This document shows, piece after piece, positions 38,045 through 51,660 of a stretch of DNA of 64,000 nt (within the stretch, counting starts at the first letter, position 1; every line of letters begins with the position of its first letter). Source of the stretch: Acidimicrobiia bacterium. GTDB taxonomy: Bacteria; Actinomycetota; Acidimicrobiia; Acidimicrobiales; Poriferisodalaceae. A model generated the notes under the pieces. That model saw only the letters and a list, made by a program, of their open reading frames with translations, ran no database searches and had not been told where the DNA came from. The position numbers and the translations under genes were made by a program. The stretch covers positions 1-64,000 of the forward strand of contig JAJEFK010000016.1 in NCBI GenBank assembly GCA_022820505.1, in the 5' to 3' direction.

Positions 38045-38785
38045 ATGCAGTCCGATCCTCACAGGCGCGGCGTCCACGACTTGGGCGGCGCGGGCGGCTG
38101 GGGCCGTATTCCATACGAACCGGACGAGCCACCGTTCCACGCCGACTGGGAACGGCGAGTCTTCGGCCTGCTCGGCGCAGTCACGTCGGCGACGGCCCGG
38201 AGGCCAGGCGAGTTCCGCTATGCGCTGGAGCGCCTGCACCCCGACGACTACTTCGACAACGGCTATTTCGGTCGCTGGCTGGCGGGCTTCGAGGTGCTGC
38301 TTGCGGAATACGAGGTCGTCGACCCGGTCGACTACAGCGCACGACTGGAGGCGCACACTGGTCCGATCCCCAGCGAAGTCAGGCGCATGTCACCCGAGCG
38401 GCGGGTTGCCCCGGTCGCGGACCGCGTCCCTTCGATGCTGCCCCCCGATCGCCCGGTGCCGGTGCCCCAACGCCGGACGGTACGGCGGGATCTCGCTGAG
38501 CCGCCCCGGTTCAGCACCGGCGACCGCGTGGTTGCCCCGGCGCCGACCCAACCCGGCCACACACGGCTGCCGGGCTACGTGATGGACAAGCCGGGCACGG
38601 TCGCCAAGCTGCATCCGGCCGAAGTGCTGCCCGACAGCACCGCGCACAACAGGGGCGAACGGCCCCAGCACGTGTACTGCGTGGGCTACGACGCCCGAAC
38701 GCTGTGGGGCGACGACGCCGAGCCCAATGCAACGGTCTACGTCGACCTGTACGAGTGCTACTTGACCGCAGCCGAGAGCGACTAA
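38045..38785 (+). CDS. nthB: Nitrile hydratase, beta subunit
   Basis: This 246-residue protein is the non-metal subunit of nitrile hydratase, which hydrates nitriles to amides. GVHDLGGAGGWGRIPYEPDEPPFH at the N-terminus and RFSTGDRV, GHTRLPGYV and GTVAKLHPAEVLPDS at the C-terminus match the beta family. The track frame starts at 36797, but that is an open frame on the strand opposite the nucleotidase and Nudix genes. ATG 38045 or 38033 is the real start. The beta-before-alpha order is typical of cobalt-type enzymes. It is the first gene of a seven-gene run. Confidence 0.9.
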   Translation: MQSDPHRRGVHDLGGAGGWGRIPYEPDEPPFHADWERRVFGLLGAVTSATARRPGEFRYALERLHPDDYFDNGYFGRWLAGFEVLLAEYEVVDPVDYSARLEAHTGPIPSEVRRMSPERRVAPVADRVPSMLPPDRPVPVPQRRTVRRDLAEPPRFSTGDRVVAPAPTQPGHTRLPGYVMDKPGTVAKLHPAEVLPDSTAHNRGERPQHVYCVGYDARTLWGDDAEPNATVYVDLYECYLTAAESD

Positions 38786-38818
38786 CGCGATGGCAACAGG
38801 CTGATCACGGAGGAACGG

Positions 38819-39442
38819 ATGCACGACGAGCCCGGGCACGGCCATCACGAACACCACGACGCGTCATCGCCGGAGGTCCGCGTCGAAGCGCTCGAAGACC
38901 TGCTGGTCGAGCGAGGCCTGGCCGATCCCGAGCGGATCGACGCCACGATCCGGCGTTTCGAGCACGACATCGGCCCGATGATCGGGGCGCGGCTGGTAGC
39001 CGAGGCGTGGGCTGATGCCGGCTTGCGTCAGCGGCTGCTGACCGACGCTGACGCCGTCGTGGCCGACATGGACATCCGGGGTGCAGAGATCGAGCACATC
39101 GAGGTGAAGGCCAATGGGCCCGGCGTCCACAATGTGGTTGTCTGCACACTGTGCTCGTGCTACCCGTGGGCGCTGCTGGGCTTGCCGCCGAACTGGTACA
39201 AGAGCCCCGAGTACCGGGCCCGCGTGGTGCGCGAGCCCCGGGCCGTGCTGGTCGAGATGGGCCTCGAACTCGACCCGGGCACCGAGGTGCGCATCTGGGA
39301 TTCCAGCTCTGAGACCAGATTCCTGGTGCTGCCCGAGCGTCCTGCGGGCACCGAGGGATGGCCGGCCGAGCGCTTGGCCGAACTGGTGACCAGGGATTCG
39401 ATGATCGGCGTCGCGCATGCGGCCGATCCCGGCGGCCAGTGA
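38819..39442 (+). CDS. nthA: Nitrile hydratase, alpha subunit, cobalt type
   Basis: This 207-residue metal-binding subunit has the claw motif VCTLCSCYPW near residue 109. Thr after the first Cys marks the cobalt type (iron enzymes have Ser). Two of these cysteines are oxidised to sulfinate and sulfenate in the family. The N-terminus carries a His-rich stretch (HGHHEHHD) that could hold metal before transfer. GGAGG lies before ATG 38819. Cobalt supply is consistent with the neighbouring B12 theme, although non-corrin cobalt is used here. Confidence 0.93.
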   Translation: MHDEPGHGHHEHHDASSPEVRVEALEDLLVERGLADPERIDATIRRFEHDIGPMIGARLVAEAWADAGLRQRLLTDADAVVADMDIRGAEIEHIEVKANGPGVHNVVVCTLCSCYPWALLGLPPNWYKSPEYRARVVREPRAVLVEMGLELDPGTEVRIWDSSSETRFLVLPERPAGTEGWPAERLAELVTRDSMIGVAHAADPGGQ

Positions 39443-39452
39443 GGCGCCGCCG

Positions 39453-39794
39453 GTGAGCATTGACCTGCTGGAGGGCAGCCCGGCCGCACCGCCACGTGAC
39501 AACGGCGAGCTCGTCTTCTCCGAACCGTGGCAGGCACGTGCGTTCGGGCTGGCGGCTGACCTCGTCGGCAGCGGCCACTTCACCTGGGACGAGTTCCGCG
39601 AGCACCTCATCGAGGCCATTTCCGGGTGGGAGCACACCTCGGGCAGCGGAGATGCTGCAGAGCCGTGGGACTACTACCGGTGCTGGCTGACAGCGCTCGA
39701 GCACGCCGTTGGCGAGCGCGGCCTGCTGAGCAGCGATGCAGTTGCCGATCGGGCCGCCGCGTACGCTTCCCGTCCCGCCGGCCACGACCACTGA
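39453..39794 (+). CDS. Nitrile hydratase accessory (activator) protein
   Basis: This 113-residue protein resembles the small beta-like activator of cobalt nitrile hydratases (P14K/NhlE group), which escorts the alpha subunit during cobalt insertion. Blocks are LVFSEPWQARAFGLAADL, FTWDEFREHLIEAI and YYRCWLTALEHAV. The start is GTG 39453, 10 bases after the alpha stop. The ATG used by the track (39417) would overlap the alpha gene. Position directly after nthA supports the role. Confidence 0.85.
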   Translation: MSIDLLEGSPAAPPRDNGELVFSEPWQARAFGLAADLVGSGHFTWDEFREHLIEAISGWEHTSGSGDAAEPWDYYRCWLTALEHAVGERGLLSSDAVADRAAAYASRPAGHDH

Positions 39795-39864
39795 GCCGCA
39801 TGCTCGACGAGCCGGCGACGCCGCACAGCACGCGCGCGTGCGGCGCGGGTGTCAGACTGGACCC

Positions 39865-40404
39865 ATGAGCACCCTCACCTTCCACGATCCGCGAGGCGAG
39901 GCCAAGACTGCGCCCGAGCCCTACACGCTCAGCACGCCGCTCGACCAGCCGATCACGATCGGCCTGGTCGCCAATGGCTTCCCCGACAGTGTCCGCTTCC
40001 TCGACCACGTCGAGAAGGCACTGGCCGAGCGGCTGCCGTCGGCGTCGTTCAACCGTTACGACAAGGGCGACGCTTCGTCGGTTGTCGGCAAGGGGATGCT
40101 CGACGACATCAGCTCCGAGTGCGGTGCGGTGATCGCCGCGTACGGCCATTGAGGCAGCTGCACATCTGGCACCGTGCGTGACAGCATCACCACCGCCCGA
40201 GCGGGCATCCCGTCCATCGCACTCGTCACCGACGCGTTCTGGCCCCAAGGCGACTTTGTGGCCAACGCCACCGGCATGCCGACCGTTCCTCGCGTCCGCC
40301 TGCCGCACCCGGTAGCGGGCAGCGGCGAGGACAACATGGCCAAGGTGGCCGCCGACATCGCGCCGCAGATCATCGCGATCCTGACCGGCGCCACCTCAAA
40401 CTGA
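39865..40404 (+). CDS. UGSC-family selenoprotein (TGA read as selenocysteine)
   Basis: The ORF track shows two pieces (ending 40152 and starting 40174), but they are one 179-residue frame interrupted by a single TGA at 40150-40152. Reading through gives AAYGH-U-GSCTSGTVRDSI. The TGA falls exactly at the U of the UGSC motif that names this family (I recall UGSC proteins from marine selenoproteome surveys). The frame stays open on both sides, with normal codon use, to a TGA at 40402. The start is ATG 39865. A hairpin lies just after the TGA. The role is presumably redox or thiol chemistry. The run of nitrile hydratase genes and the partner at 40412 suggest a shared pathway. A Cys homologue is the expected alternative form. 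Confidence 0.85.
40150..40185 (+). promoter_or_regulatory. Candidate bacterial SECIS hairpin after the selenocysteine TGA
   Basis: TGCAC (40159-40163) can pair with GTGCG (40174-40178, one G-U pair) around a 10-base loop ATCTGGCACC, with GCTG/CAGC as a possible outer stem. It lies 6-35 bases after the TGA, as bacterial SECIS elements do. The pairing is modest and was found by eye. Confidence 0.5.
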
Positions 40405-40411
40405 ACTAGTC

Positions 40412-41536
40412 GTGGCACTGCTGGAGGCCCGCAGCGAGGCCGACGCGCTCGAGCAGCTTCACGCGCTCGGGCTCACCGATGGTCTGCCGGTGGTCATCCC
40501 CACGCCGGAGCGGGTGGCCATGATGGCGCTCGCCTCTGGCCTTGACCTCGATCTCGAATTGGGTGTCATGGGACCCGCGCACGGCGTGGCGAGCGTGGAG
40601 AAGGTGGCGACGGCCGCAGTGATGGCCGGCTGCCTGCCCGACTACATCCCCGTCGTTGTGGCCGCCGTGCGCGCGGTGTGCCAGCCCGAGTTCGACCTCA
40701 CCGAGATGCAGAGCACCACCCACTGCACCGCGCCGCTCATCGTGGTGTGCGGGCCAGCACGGCACCAGTGCGGCGAAGTGGCATCAGGATTCGGGGCGCT
40801 CGGGCCCGGCCATCGGGCCAATGCCACCATCGGGCGGGCGCTGCGGCTGGCGATGATGAACATCGGCGGGGCCCGGCCGGGCGTGTCCGACATGGCGCTG
40901 CACGGTCATCCCGGCAAGTTCACATACTGCCTCGCCGAGGACACCGAGAGCAGCCCGTTCGCGCCGCTGCACACCAGCTACGGCTACGCCGAAGAAGACA
41001 GCGCCGTGGTCGTGGTCGGTGCCGAGGCGCCGCACTCCACGATCTTCACCGGCGATGCGGACGACCCCGAGTCGGCCAGCCGGCTGCTGAACGTGATCGC
41101 TGCGGTCATGGCCAACCCGGGCAGCAACAACGCGCACCTGCGGCACGGCGCTGTCACCGTGATCATGAACCCCGATCACACGACAGTGCTGGCTCGCGCG
41201 GGGCTGACCCGCGAGGACATTCAGGCCGAGCTGGCTGCCCGCGCAACCAATACCGCAGCGACGCTCGCCCATGTCGGGTCGGCCTTCTACCTCGACCGGG
41301 ACGGCCCGTCCGATGAGCTGGTCCCGATCCTGAAAGACCCCAGCAGGATCGTGGTATTCCAGGCGGGCGGCTCGGGTCTGTACACGATGGTGATGCCGTC
41401 GTGGTGCGCCGGCCCTCACCAGAACCCGGTCGTCCACGCCGAGATCGATCTCGACCAAGCGTGCGAGGTGCCTTGGGCCGAGGCCCTTGGGATCGGCCAA
41501 TCAGACCCAGCCGATGTTGCAGGAGGAGCAGCCTGA
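40412..41536 (+). CDS. Conserved partner protein of the UGSC selenoprotein, function unknown
   Basis: This 374-residue protein has no family that I recognise. It starts at GTG 40412, 7 bases after the selenoprotein stop. Conserved-looking blocks include [71 protein letters not shown] and [16 protein letters not shown]. Several Cys and His residues could bind metal. No signal peptide or membrane helix is evident. Its stop overlaps the MaoC gene as TGATG, so translation is coupled. The tight spacing argues that it works with the selenoprotein. Confidence 0.65.
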   Translation: MALLEARSEADALEQLHALGLTDGLPVVIPTPERVAMMALASGLDLDLELGVMGPAHGVASVEKVATAAVMAGCLPDYIPVVVAAVRAVCQPEFDLTEMQSTTHCTAPLIVVCGPARHQCGEVASGFGALGPGHRANATIGRALRLAMMNIGGARPGVSDMALHGHPGKFTYCLAEDTESSPFAPLHTSYGYAEEDSAVVVVGAEAPHSTIFTGDADDPESASRLLNVIAAVMANPGSNNAHLRHGAVTVIMNPDHTTVLARAGLTREDIQAELAARATNTAATLAHVGSAFYLDRDGPSDELVPILKDPSRIVVFQAGGSGLYTMVMPSWCAGPHQNPVVHAEIDLDQACEVPWAEALGIGQSDPADVAGGAA

Positions 41537-42030
41537 TGAGCGATGCGCCCCGCCCGCACGGCGGACGGTGGTTCGAGGAGCTGACGCCGGGACTGGTGAT
41601 TCACCACCGGTTGCGCCGCACGATCACCGAGGCCGACAACGTCATGTTCACCACCATGACGATGAACCCCGCGGCCCTGCACCTCGACTTCGAATACGCC
41701 CGCACTGAGACCCAGTTCGGCAAGCCGCTCGTGAACTCGATGTTCACGGCCGCTGTCGTGGTCGGCATATCAGTCCACGAGACCACCCACGGCACCACCG
41801 TGGCGAACCTCGGCTTCGAGCGGATGGACTTCCCTGCGCCTGTCTTCCACGGCGACACGCTGCGCGTCGAGAGCGAAGTGGTCTCGGCACGCCCGTCCAA
41901 GAGCAAGCCCGACCAGGGCATCATCCTGTTCGAGCACCGCGCCTACAACCAGGACGACAAGCTGGTCGCCATCATGCGCCGCAACGCCCTCATGTGGCGC
42001 ACGCCGGCGGAGCCCGACACCGACGCCTGA
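41536..42030 (+). CDS. MaoC-like acyl-CoA dehydratase
   Basis: This 164-residue hot-dog-fold protein resembles mesaconyl-CoA or (R)-enoyl-CoA hydratases. [33 protein letters not shown] near residues 24-55 holds the catalytic Asp/His region of the family. AGGAGGAG precedes ATG 41536, and the start overlaps the previous stop. It implies that a CoA thioester is hydrated or dehydrated in this pathway. Confidence 0.85.
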   Translation: MSDAPRPHGGRWFEELTPGLVIHHRLRRTITEADNVMFTTMTMNPAALHLDFEYARTETQFGKPLVNSMFTAAVVVGISVHETTHGTTVANLGFERMDFPAPVFHGDTLRVESEVVSARPSKSKPDQGIILFEHRAYNQDDKLVAIMRRNALMWRTPAEPDTDA

Positions 42031-42077
42031 ACGCCCTGGGGCGCGGCGACATCACTGCGCGTGCATCCTTGACCGCC

Positions 42078-43103
42078 GTGAGCCCCGGTCCCGCGCCCGA
42101 TGCCATCGCACTGCAGCGAGACGCGCAGCAACTCGCGGATGGCGTGCTGTTCGAGCGTGCGCTGGACGTGGACACAGCGGGCGAGGTTCCCGAGCGCAAT
42201 TTGGACCTGTTCCGTGACGCCGGCTTGTATGGGCTGTGGACGCCGACCGAGGTGGGCGGCTGCGGCTTCGACGAGCTTGAGCGGCTCCCGATTCTCGAAG
42301 CGCTGGCCGGCGGCTGCCTCACGACCGCGTTCGTGTGGGCTCAGCACGGAGGCGGCTCGGCGAACGCCGCGCGGATGCCAGCCGGGTCGCCGCTGCATGA
42401 GCGCTGGGCTCAGGCGCTCGCCACCGGCGCGCAGCGCAGCGGTGTGGCGTTCGCCCATGTGCTGCGGCCCGAGCCGTGCCTGTTCGCCGAGCGTTCCGGT
42501 GGTGGCTGGAATCTGCGTGGCGTCGCGCCGTTCGTCACCGGGTGGGGTCACATCGACGCAGTGCTGGTTGCCGCTCACGAGGCCGACCGGCTCGTGTGGA
42601 TGCTCATCCCGGCCACCGAGGCGCCCACGCTGACATCGCGCCGGCTGCGGCTTGCCGCAGTGGACTCGTCGGTGACAGCGGAACTGCACTTCGACGGTCA
42701 CGTCGTCGGCGACGACGAGGTGGTGGAGATCATCGACTACAGCGACTGGCTGTCGTTCTACCGCCAGGGCCTGCGAACCAACGGCGCCCTCATGCTGGGC
42801 GTGGCATCCCGCGCACTGAAACTGTTCGGACCCTCGCCGCTGGATGCCGAGCTGGACGCGGCTCGCAGCGCGCTCTACGCGGCCGAGGTCGACGAGATGC
42901 CCGAACGCCGTGCGCAGGTCGGTTACGTGGGCATCCGGGCGACCAGCGCGCTCGTCTCATCGGTCGGCGGCAGAGCCATCACACTCGCCCATCACGCGCA
43001 GCGCCTCGCCCGCGAGGCACTGTTCCTGCTCGTCCAGGGCCAGACCGCCGACATCCGCGCCGGCCACCTGCGCCGCCTCGGCGCCACCGACCCGGACGGT
43101 TGA
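42078..43103 (+). CDS. Acyl-CoA-dehydrogenase-like protein, short form
   Basis: This 341-residue protein has the acyl-CoA dehydrogenase N-terminal helical part (LFRDAGLYGLWTPTEVGGCGFDELERLPILEAL), the middle beta part (GVAPFVTGWGHIDAVLVAA) and a shortened C-terminal domain. The usual C-terminal GGT-SE-Q motif is missing. It could be a flavin-dependent hydroxylase-like relative or a partner of a true dehydrogenase. GTG 42078 is preferred; the track start (41994) overlaps the MaoC gene. It closes the nitrile hydratase-selenoprotein run. Confidence 0.7.
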   Translation: MSPGPAPDAIALQRDAQQLADGVLFERALDVDTAGEVPERNLDLFRDAGLYGLWTPTEVGGCGFDELERLPILEALAGGCLTTAFVWAQHGGGSANAARMPAGSPLHERWAQALATGAQRSGVAFAHVLRPEPCLFAERSGGGWNLRGVAPFVTGWGHIDAVLVAAHEADRLVWMLIPATEAPTLTSRRLRLAAVDSSVTAELHFDGHVVGDDEVVEIIDYSDWLSFYRQGLRTNGALMLGVASRALKLFGPSPLDAELDAARSALYAAEVDEMPERRAQVGYVGIRATSALVSSVGGRAITLAHHAQRLAREALFLLVQGQTADIRAGHLRRLGATDPDG

Positions 43104-43106
43104 GGG

Positions 43107-43949
43107 CTAGGGCAGGCCGGCGCCACCGATGTCGACGCGGACGGTCTCGATGCGGCCGAGGGCAGGGGCGTCGTCGGGTGGGCGCGACGTTGGTGCGGTG
43201 ACCATGTAGAGGGTGCGGCGATCGTCGTCGCCGAGCATGCAGGCGAAGCAGTTCAGCTCCAGCTCGATGACATCGGTGACCTCGCCGCCGTCGACCACAC
43301 GGAAGCAGCTCGCGTTGAGGGGGTCGGCCACCCAGATGCCGCCGGCTTCGTCGAGGCAGATGCCGTCGGGCACTCGCTCGCCCAGATCGGCAAAGGTGCG
43401 CCGGCCGCTCAGCGAGCCGTCAGGTTCGATGTCGAACGCGGTCATGCGGCGGCCGTAGCTCTCCGCGACGACCATGTGGCGCCCGCTGGGGTCGATGACG
43501 GTGCCGTTGGGGAAGTCGAACCCGTCGGGCCCAGGCCGTGCCGCGCCGTCGGGGCTCACGATGGCCAGCGTCGCCTGGGCGAACGTCTCCCCGGCACTGT
43601 CGTCGAACCCGAAGTTGCCGACGTACGCCGTGCCGTCGGCAGCAACCACCATGTCGTTGCACGGCCCGCCGGCAATGCCCGACAGGTCGGCGTGCAGCGA
43701 CTCGTTGCCGTCGGCGTCGAGACGGCGAAGCTGCCGGTCGAGCATCGAGACGAACAGCAAGTCGCCGTTGGGCAGCCAGCCCAGCCCCGACGGCTGGGTG
43801 GGCACCGTATGGATCAGCTCCTCGTTGCCGTCCGGCGTGACCGTGAAGATTCCGTGCCGGTAGAAGTCGGAGTACCAGAGCCGGCCGCCGCGCCAGCGCG
43901 GCCCCTCCCCGAATCGCAGCCCGGTCACCACCACATCAGTTGTCGTCAT
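43107..43949 (-). CDS. SMP-30/gluconolactonase family protein
   Basis: This 280-residue six-bladed propeller enzyme of the SMP-30/LRE group hydrolyses sugar lactones or related esters with a divalent metal. LRFGEGPRWRGGRLWYSDF at the N-terminus carries the Glu metal ligand, and NGTVIDPSGRHMVVAESYGRR and VPDGICLDEAGGIWVADP carry the Asn and Asp ligands. It is convergent with the seven-gene run, leaving 3 bases between stops. Confidence 0.87.
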   Translation of the reverse strand: MTTTDVVVTGLRFGEGPRWRGGRLWYSDFYRHGIFTVTPDGNEELIHTVPTQPSGLGWLPNGDLLFVSMLDRQLRRLDADGNESLHADLSGIAGGPCNDMVVAADGTAYVGNFGFDDSAGETFAQATLAIVSPDGAARPGPDGFDFPNGTVIDPSGRHMVVAESYGRRMTAFDIEPDGSLSGRRTFADLGERVPDGICLDEAGGIWVADPLNASCFRVVDGGEVTDVIELELNCFACMLGDDDRRTLYMVTAPTSRPPDDAPALGRIETVRVDIGGAGLP

Positions 43950-44027
43950 GGCCGCCGACGCTAGTCCTGCACCCAGCTCGCATTTGAGGGCACCGGTCGT
44001 GTCCAGATACCCGACGCTGTGGGCGGA

Positions 44028-45320
44028 TCAGGACCGCGGGACGACCATCTGGTGCTTGATGGGGCCGACGTGCAGGTGTCCGATCCGGGACTGCTCCCCG
44101 TCGAGCTGCAGGCCGTCGAGCAGGGGCGCCACCACCCGGAAGAACGCTCGCAGCTCCCAGCGGGCCAGGTGCACGCCCAGGCAGAAGTGAGCACCGTGCC
44201 CGAAGGCGAGGTGGTCGTTGGGGGCGCGCTGAATGTCGAAGCGGTAGGGCTCGGGGAACTGGCGTTCGTCTCGGTTGGCCGAGGGGTACCACACCCCCAC
44301 GTGCTCGCCGGCCTTGATCGTGTGGCCTCGCAGCTCGGTGTCTTTGGTGCACGTGCGGGCGAACTGGATGACCGGCGATGTCCAGCGCAGGATCTCCTCC
44401 ACGGCCGATTCAACGGCGTCCTGGTCGTCGATGCGCTCGTTGAGCAGGTCGAGTTGGTCGCGGTGCTCGAGCAGGGCGATCACCCCGCCGCTCGCTGCAT
44501 TGCGAGTGGTCTCATTGCCTGCGGCGATCATCAAGCGCAGGTAGCCGACGAGCTGCTGCGGCGTCAGCGGGCCTGATTCGATCTCGGACCGCAGCAGGAT
44601 GCTCACCAAGTCACGGCCGTCGGTGCCGTCACGTCGACGCCGGGCGATCAGCTCGCCGATCCACGTGTCGAACTCGCGGATCATGCGCGACCGCATCTCG
44701 TCACGGGGTTCGCCGGGCCGGCAGAACCGCTCCAGATCGGGATCGTCGAACAGCACCGATGTCCAGGCGTGCACCTGCTCCCAGCCGTCGGCCGACACGC
44801 CCACCATCTCGCAGATGGCTGCCAGCGGCAGCTTCACCGCCAGGTCTTCCACCACGTCGGCGGTGCCCTCGTCGGCCACCTTGGCGATGAACTCGTCCGC
44901 GAAGCGCTGGGCGTGCAGTTCGAGCGACTCGGATCTGCTGCGCATCGCCTTCGGCGTGAACTCCGGCACCACCAGCCGGCGCAGGTCCCAGTGGTCGGGA
45001 CGGTCCTTGAAGATGAAGTCCGGCGGCTCGTCGGGGTCCCAGCCGATCTCGATGGCGCGCTGGCGATACTTGGTCCAGAAGCGGGCATCCCGGTCGGCGT
45101 CAGCGAGACGCAGTCGTCCGCCCCCGTTGATGAACGTCTTGTTCTGACCCGAGATCCACTTCACGTCCTCGTAGCGGGTGATGGCCCAGAACGGGACGAT
45201 GTTGTCGCGTACATACCAGTAGACGGGCGCCTCGTCGCGCAGCAGATCCCACTCGGCCCACGGGTAGCCCTCGGCGGCGTACCGCTCGGTGTCATGGATG
45301 ACCGCCTCGTCAACCTGCAT
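44028..45320 (-). CDS. Cytochrome P450
   Basis: The protein has about 430 residues. The heme-thiolate loop FGHGAHFCLGVHLAR lies near residue 375, the I-helix oxygen-activating motif AAGNETTRN near 267 and the K-helix EEILRWTSPV near 315 (ExxR). As a soluble bacterial P450 it needs an external ferredoxin, and none is nearby. The track start (45485) would overlap the divergent gene. ATG 45320 (MQVDEAVIHD) has only a weak upstream AGGGG. It resembles steroid or fatty-acid P450s such as CYP125/142-like types, but the substrate is not assigned. Confidence 0.9.
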   Translation of the reverse strand: MQVDEAVIHDTERYAAEGYPWAEWDLLRDEAPVYWYVRDNIVPFWAITRYEDVKWISGQNKTFINGGGRLRLADADRDARFWTKYRQRAIEIGWDPDEPPDFIFKDRPDHWDLRRLVVPEFTPKAMRSRSESLELHAQRFADEFIAKVADEGTADVVEDLAVKLPLAAICEMVGVSADGWEQVHAWTSVLFDDPDLERFCRPGEPRDEMRSRMIREFDTWIGELIARRRRDGTDGRDLVSILLRSEIESGPLTPQQLVGYLRLMIAAGNETTRNAASGGVIALLEHRDQLDLLNERIDDQDAVESAVEEILRWTSPVIQFARTCTKDTELRGHTIKAGEHVGVWYPSANRDERQFPEPYRFDIQRAPNDHLAFGHGAHFCLGVHLARWELRAFFRVVAPLLDGLQLDGEQSRIGHLHVGPIKHQMVVPRS

Positions 45321-45485
45321 CAACCCGTACCCCTGCTCGCCAATGACCGCCACCGTCGGCGTCAACGGTAGCCATGCGCCCGGTGCCGGTGCCGGGGTGT
45401 TGCCGTGCCCGAATCGACAACCGGGACGCGCTCGACGCAATACTGACCGCGTGGCCGACGCAGCCACGAAAGGCTGGGGCATCAC

Positions 45486-46487
45486 ATGAGCACGAGTTCT
45501 GACGCCGCGGATGGTTCAGGCGCCTTGCCGGTTGTCTGGTTCGATCGGCCTGCCGGCCGGCTGCAGCGCGAGCTGCTGGACGGCCGGGTCGAGATCGTCG
45601 ATGTGCGAGGCGACGATCCGCTCGAAGGCATCGAACGGGCCCATGGCGCCATCGTGGGCGCTGCGATCCGCTACGACCGCACCGTGTACGAGCAAGCTCC
45701 GCGGCTGAAGGTGATCGCCCGAGCCGGCATCGGCTTCGACAATCTCGACCTCGACGACGCCACCGAATTCGGCATCGCCGCCTGCAACACGCCCGACGGC
45801 CCGACAATCTCCACCGCCGAGCAAGCCGTCGCGCTCATCTTCGCCATCACCAAGGGACTGAAGGAATCAGCCCTGCGGCTCGGCGCCGGCGAGGGCGACC
45901 TCTGGGCTCGCCACGGGCACCTCGAGCTGGCCGGCTCGACGCTCGCATTAGCAGGGCTCGGACGCATCGGCGGCTACGTGGCCCGGGTGATGTCGGCCGT
46001 CGGCATGGAGATCGTCGCGTATGACCCCTATGCGGGCGACGAGCGATTTGCGGAACTGGGGGCGCAGCGGGCGGCGACGCCCAATGACGCAGTGGCCGAC
46101 GCGCATGTCGTGTCGGTGCACGCGCCGCTCAGCGACGCAACGCACCATCTGGTGAACGCCGAGCTCCTCGCTGCGATGCGCGACGGCGTGTACCTGGTCA
46201 ACACGTCTCGTGGCGGACTCGTCGACCAAGAGGCGCTGCTCGCAGCGCTCGATGGCGGCAAGGTGCGAGGCGCAGGGTTGGACGTGACCGAGCCGGAGCC
46301 GCTGCCGCCAGGCCACCCGCTGCTGGGCCGGCCCGACGTGGTGGTGACCCCGCACGTGGCCTCCGCCACGGTCGCCGGCCGCCGCCGCATCTTCACCCAT
46401 GCAGTGTCGGAGGTCATGACCGCACTCGACGGCAACCAGCCACCCAACATGCTCAACCCCCAAGCCTGGCCCGGCCGCAACGCCTGA
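45486..46487 (+). CDS. D-2-hydroxyacid dehydrogenase family protein
   Basis: This 333-residue NAD-dependent enzyme has the dinucleotide fold ALAGLGRIGGYVARVMSAVG near residue 152. The catalytic residues are Arg in VNTSRGGLVD, Glu in GLDVTEPEPLP and His in VVVTPHVASA. It belongs to the phosphoglycerate dehydrogenase or C-terminal-binding-protein-like branch. It lacks the ACT domain of SerA, so it is probably not the serine pathway enzyme. It starts at ATG 45486. Confidence 0.87.
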   Translation: MSTSSDAADGSGALPVVWFDRPAGRLQRELLDGRVEIVDVRGDDPLEGIERAHGAIVGAAIRYDRTVYEQAPRLKVIARAGIGFDNLDLDDATEFGIAACNTPDGPTISTAEQAVALIFAITKGLKESALRLGAGEGDLWARHGHLELAGSTLALAGLGRIGGYVARVMSAVGMEIVAYDPYAGDERFAELGAQRAATPNDAVADAHVVSVHAPLSDATHHLVNAELLAAMRDGVYLVNTSRGGLVDQEALLAALDGGKVRGAGLDVTEPEPLPPGHPLLGRPDVVVTPHVASATVAGRRRIFTHAVSEVMTALDGNQPPNMLNPQAWPGRNA

Positions 46488-46500
46488 CTCCTAACCTCCG

Positions 46501-51465
<4,965 letters not shown>

Positions 51466-51660
51466 GCACACGAGCAGCGAGGCTGGCGGCGCCAAACTCT
51501 GAGATCGAAGTTCAGGCGCAGGTGCGGTGCCAAGACCGCGGATGTGCGGAGCCCGAGCGGCGTTGACCCGCGGGGTGCAGTCCGACGGCCTAGCGCCGGC
51601 TAGCGGCGCCGCTGTGAATTGCTTGGCTTCGCGCGCATCGCGAGCCGGTGATGTTCCGTA

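Noticed and set aside
36797-38785. 662-residue ORF on the plus strand
   Set aside because: Its first 400 codons are antisense to the Nudix and nucleotidase genes; only the part from about 38045 is real (nitrile hydratase beta).
39736-40152. Selenoprotein N-terminal ORF as a complete short gene, or the pair as a pseudogene
   Set aside because: The frame continues in register through one TGA at the exact family position, with clean coding on both sides, so read-through is the simpler reading.
51466-51660. RNA gene or terminator in the gap before the KASIII-like gene
   Set aside because: Only weak overlapping GC-rich inverted repeats were seen; no tRNA cloverleaf or known RNA core.
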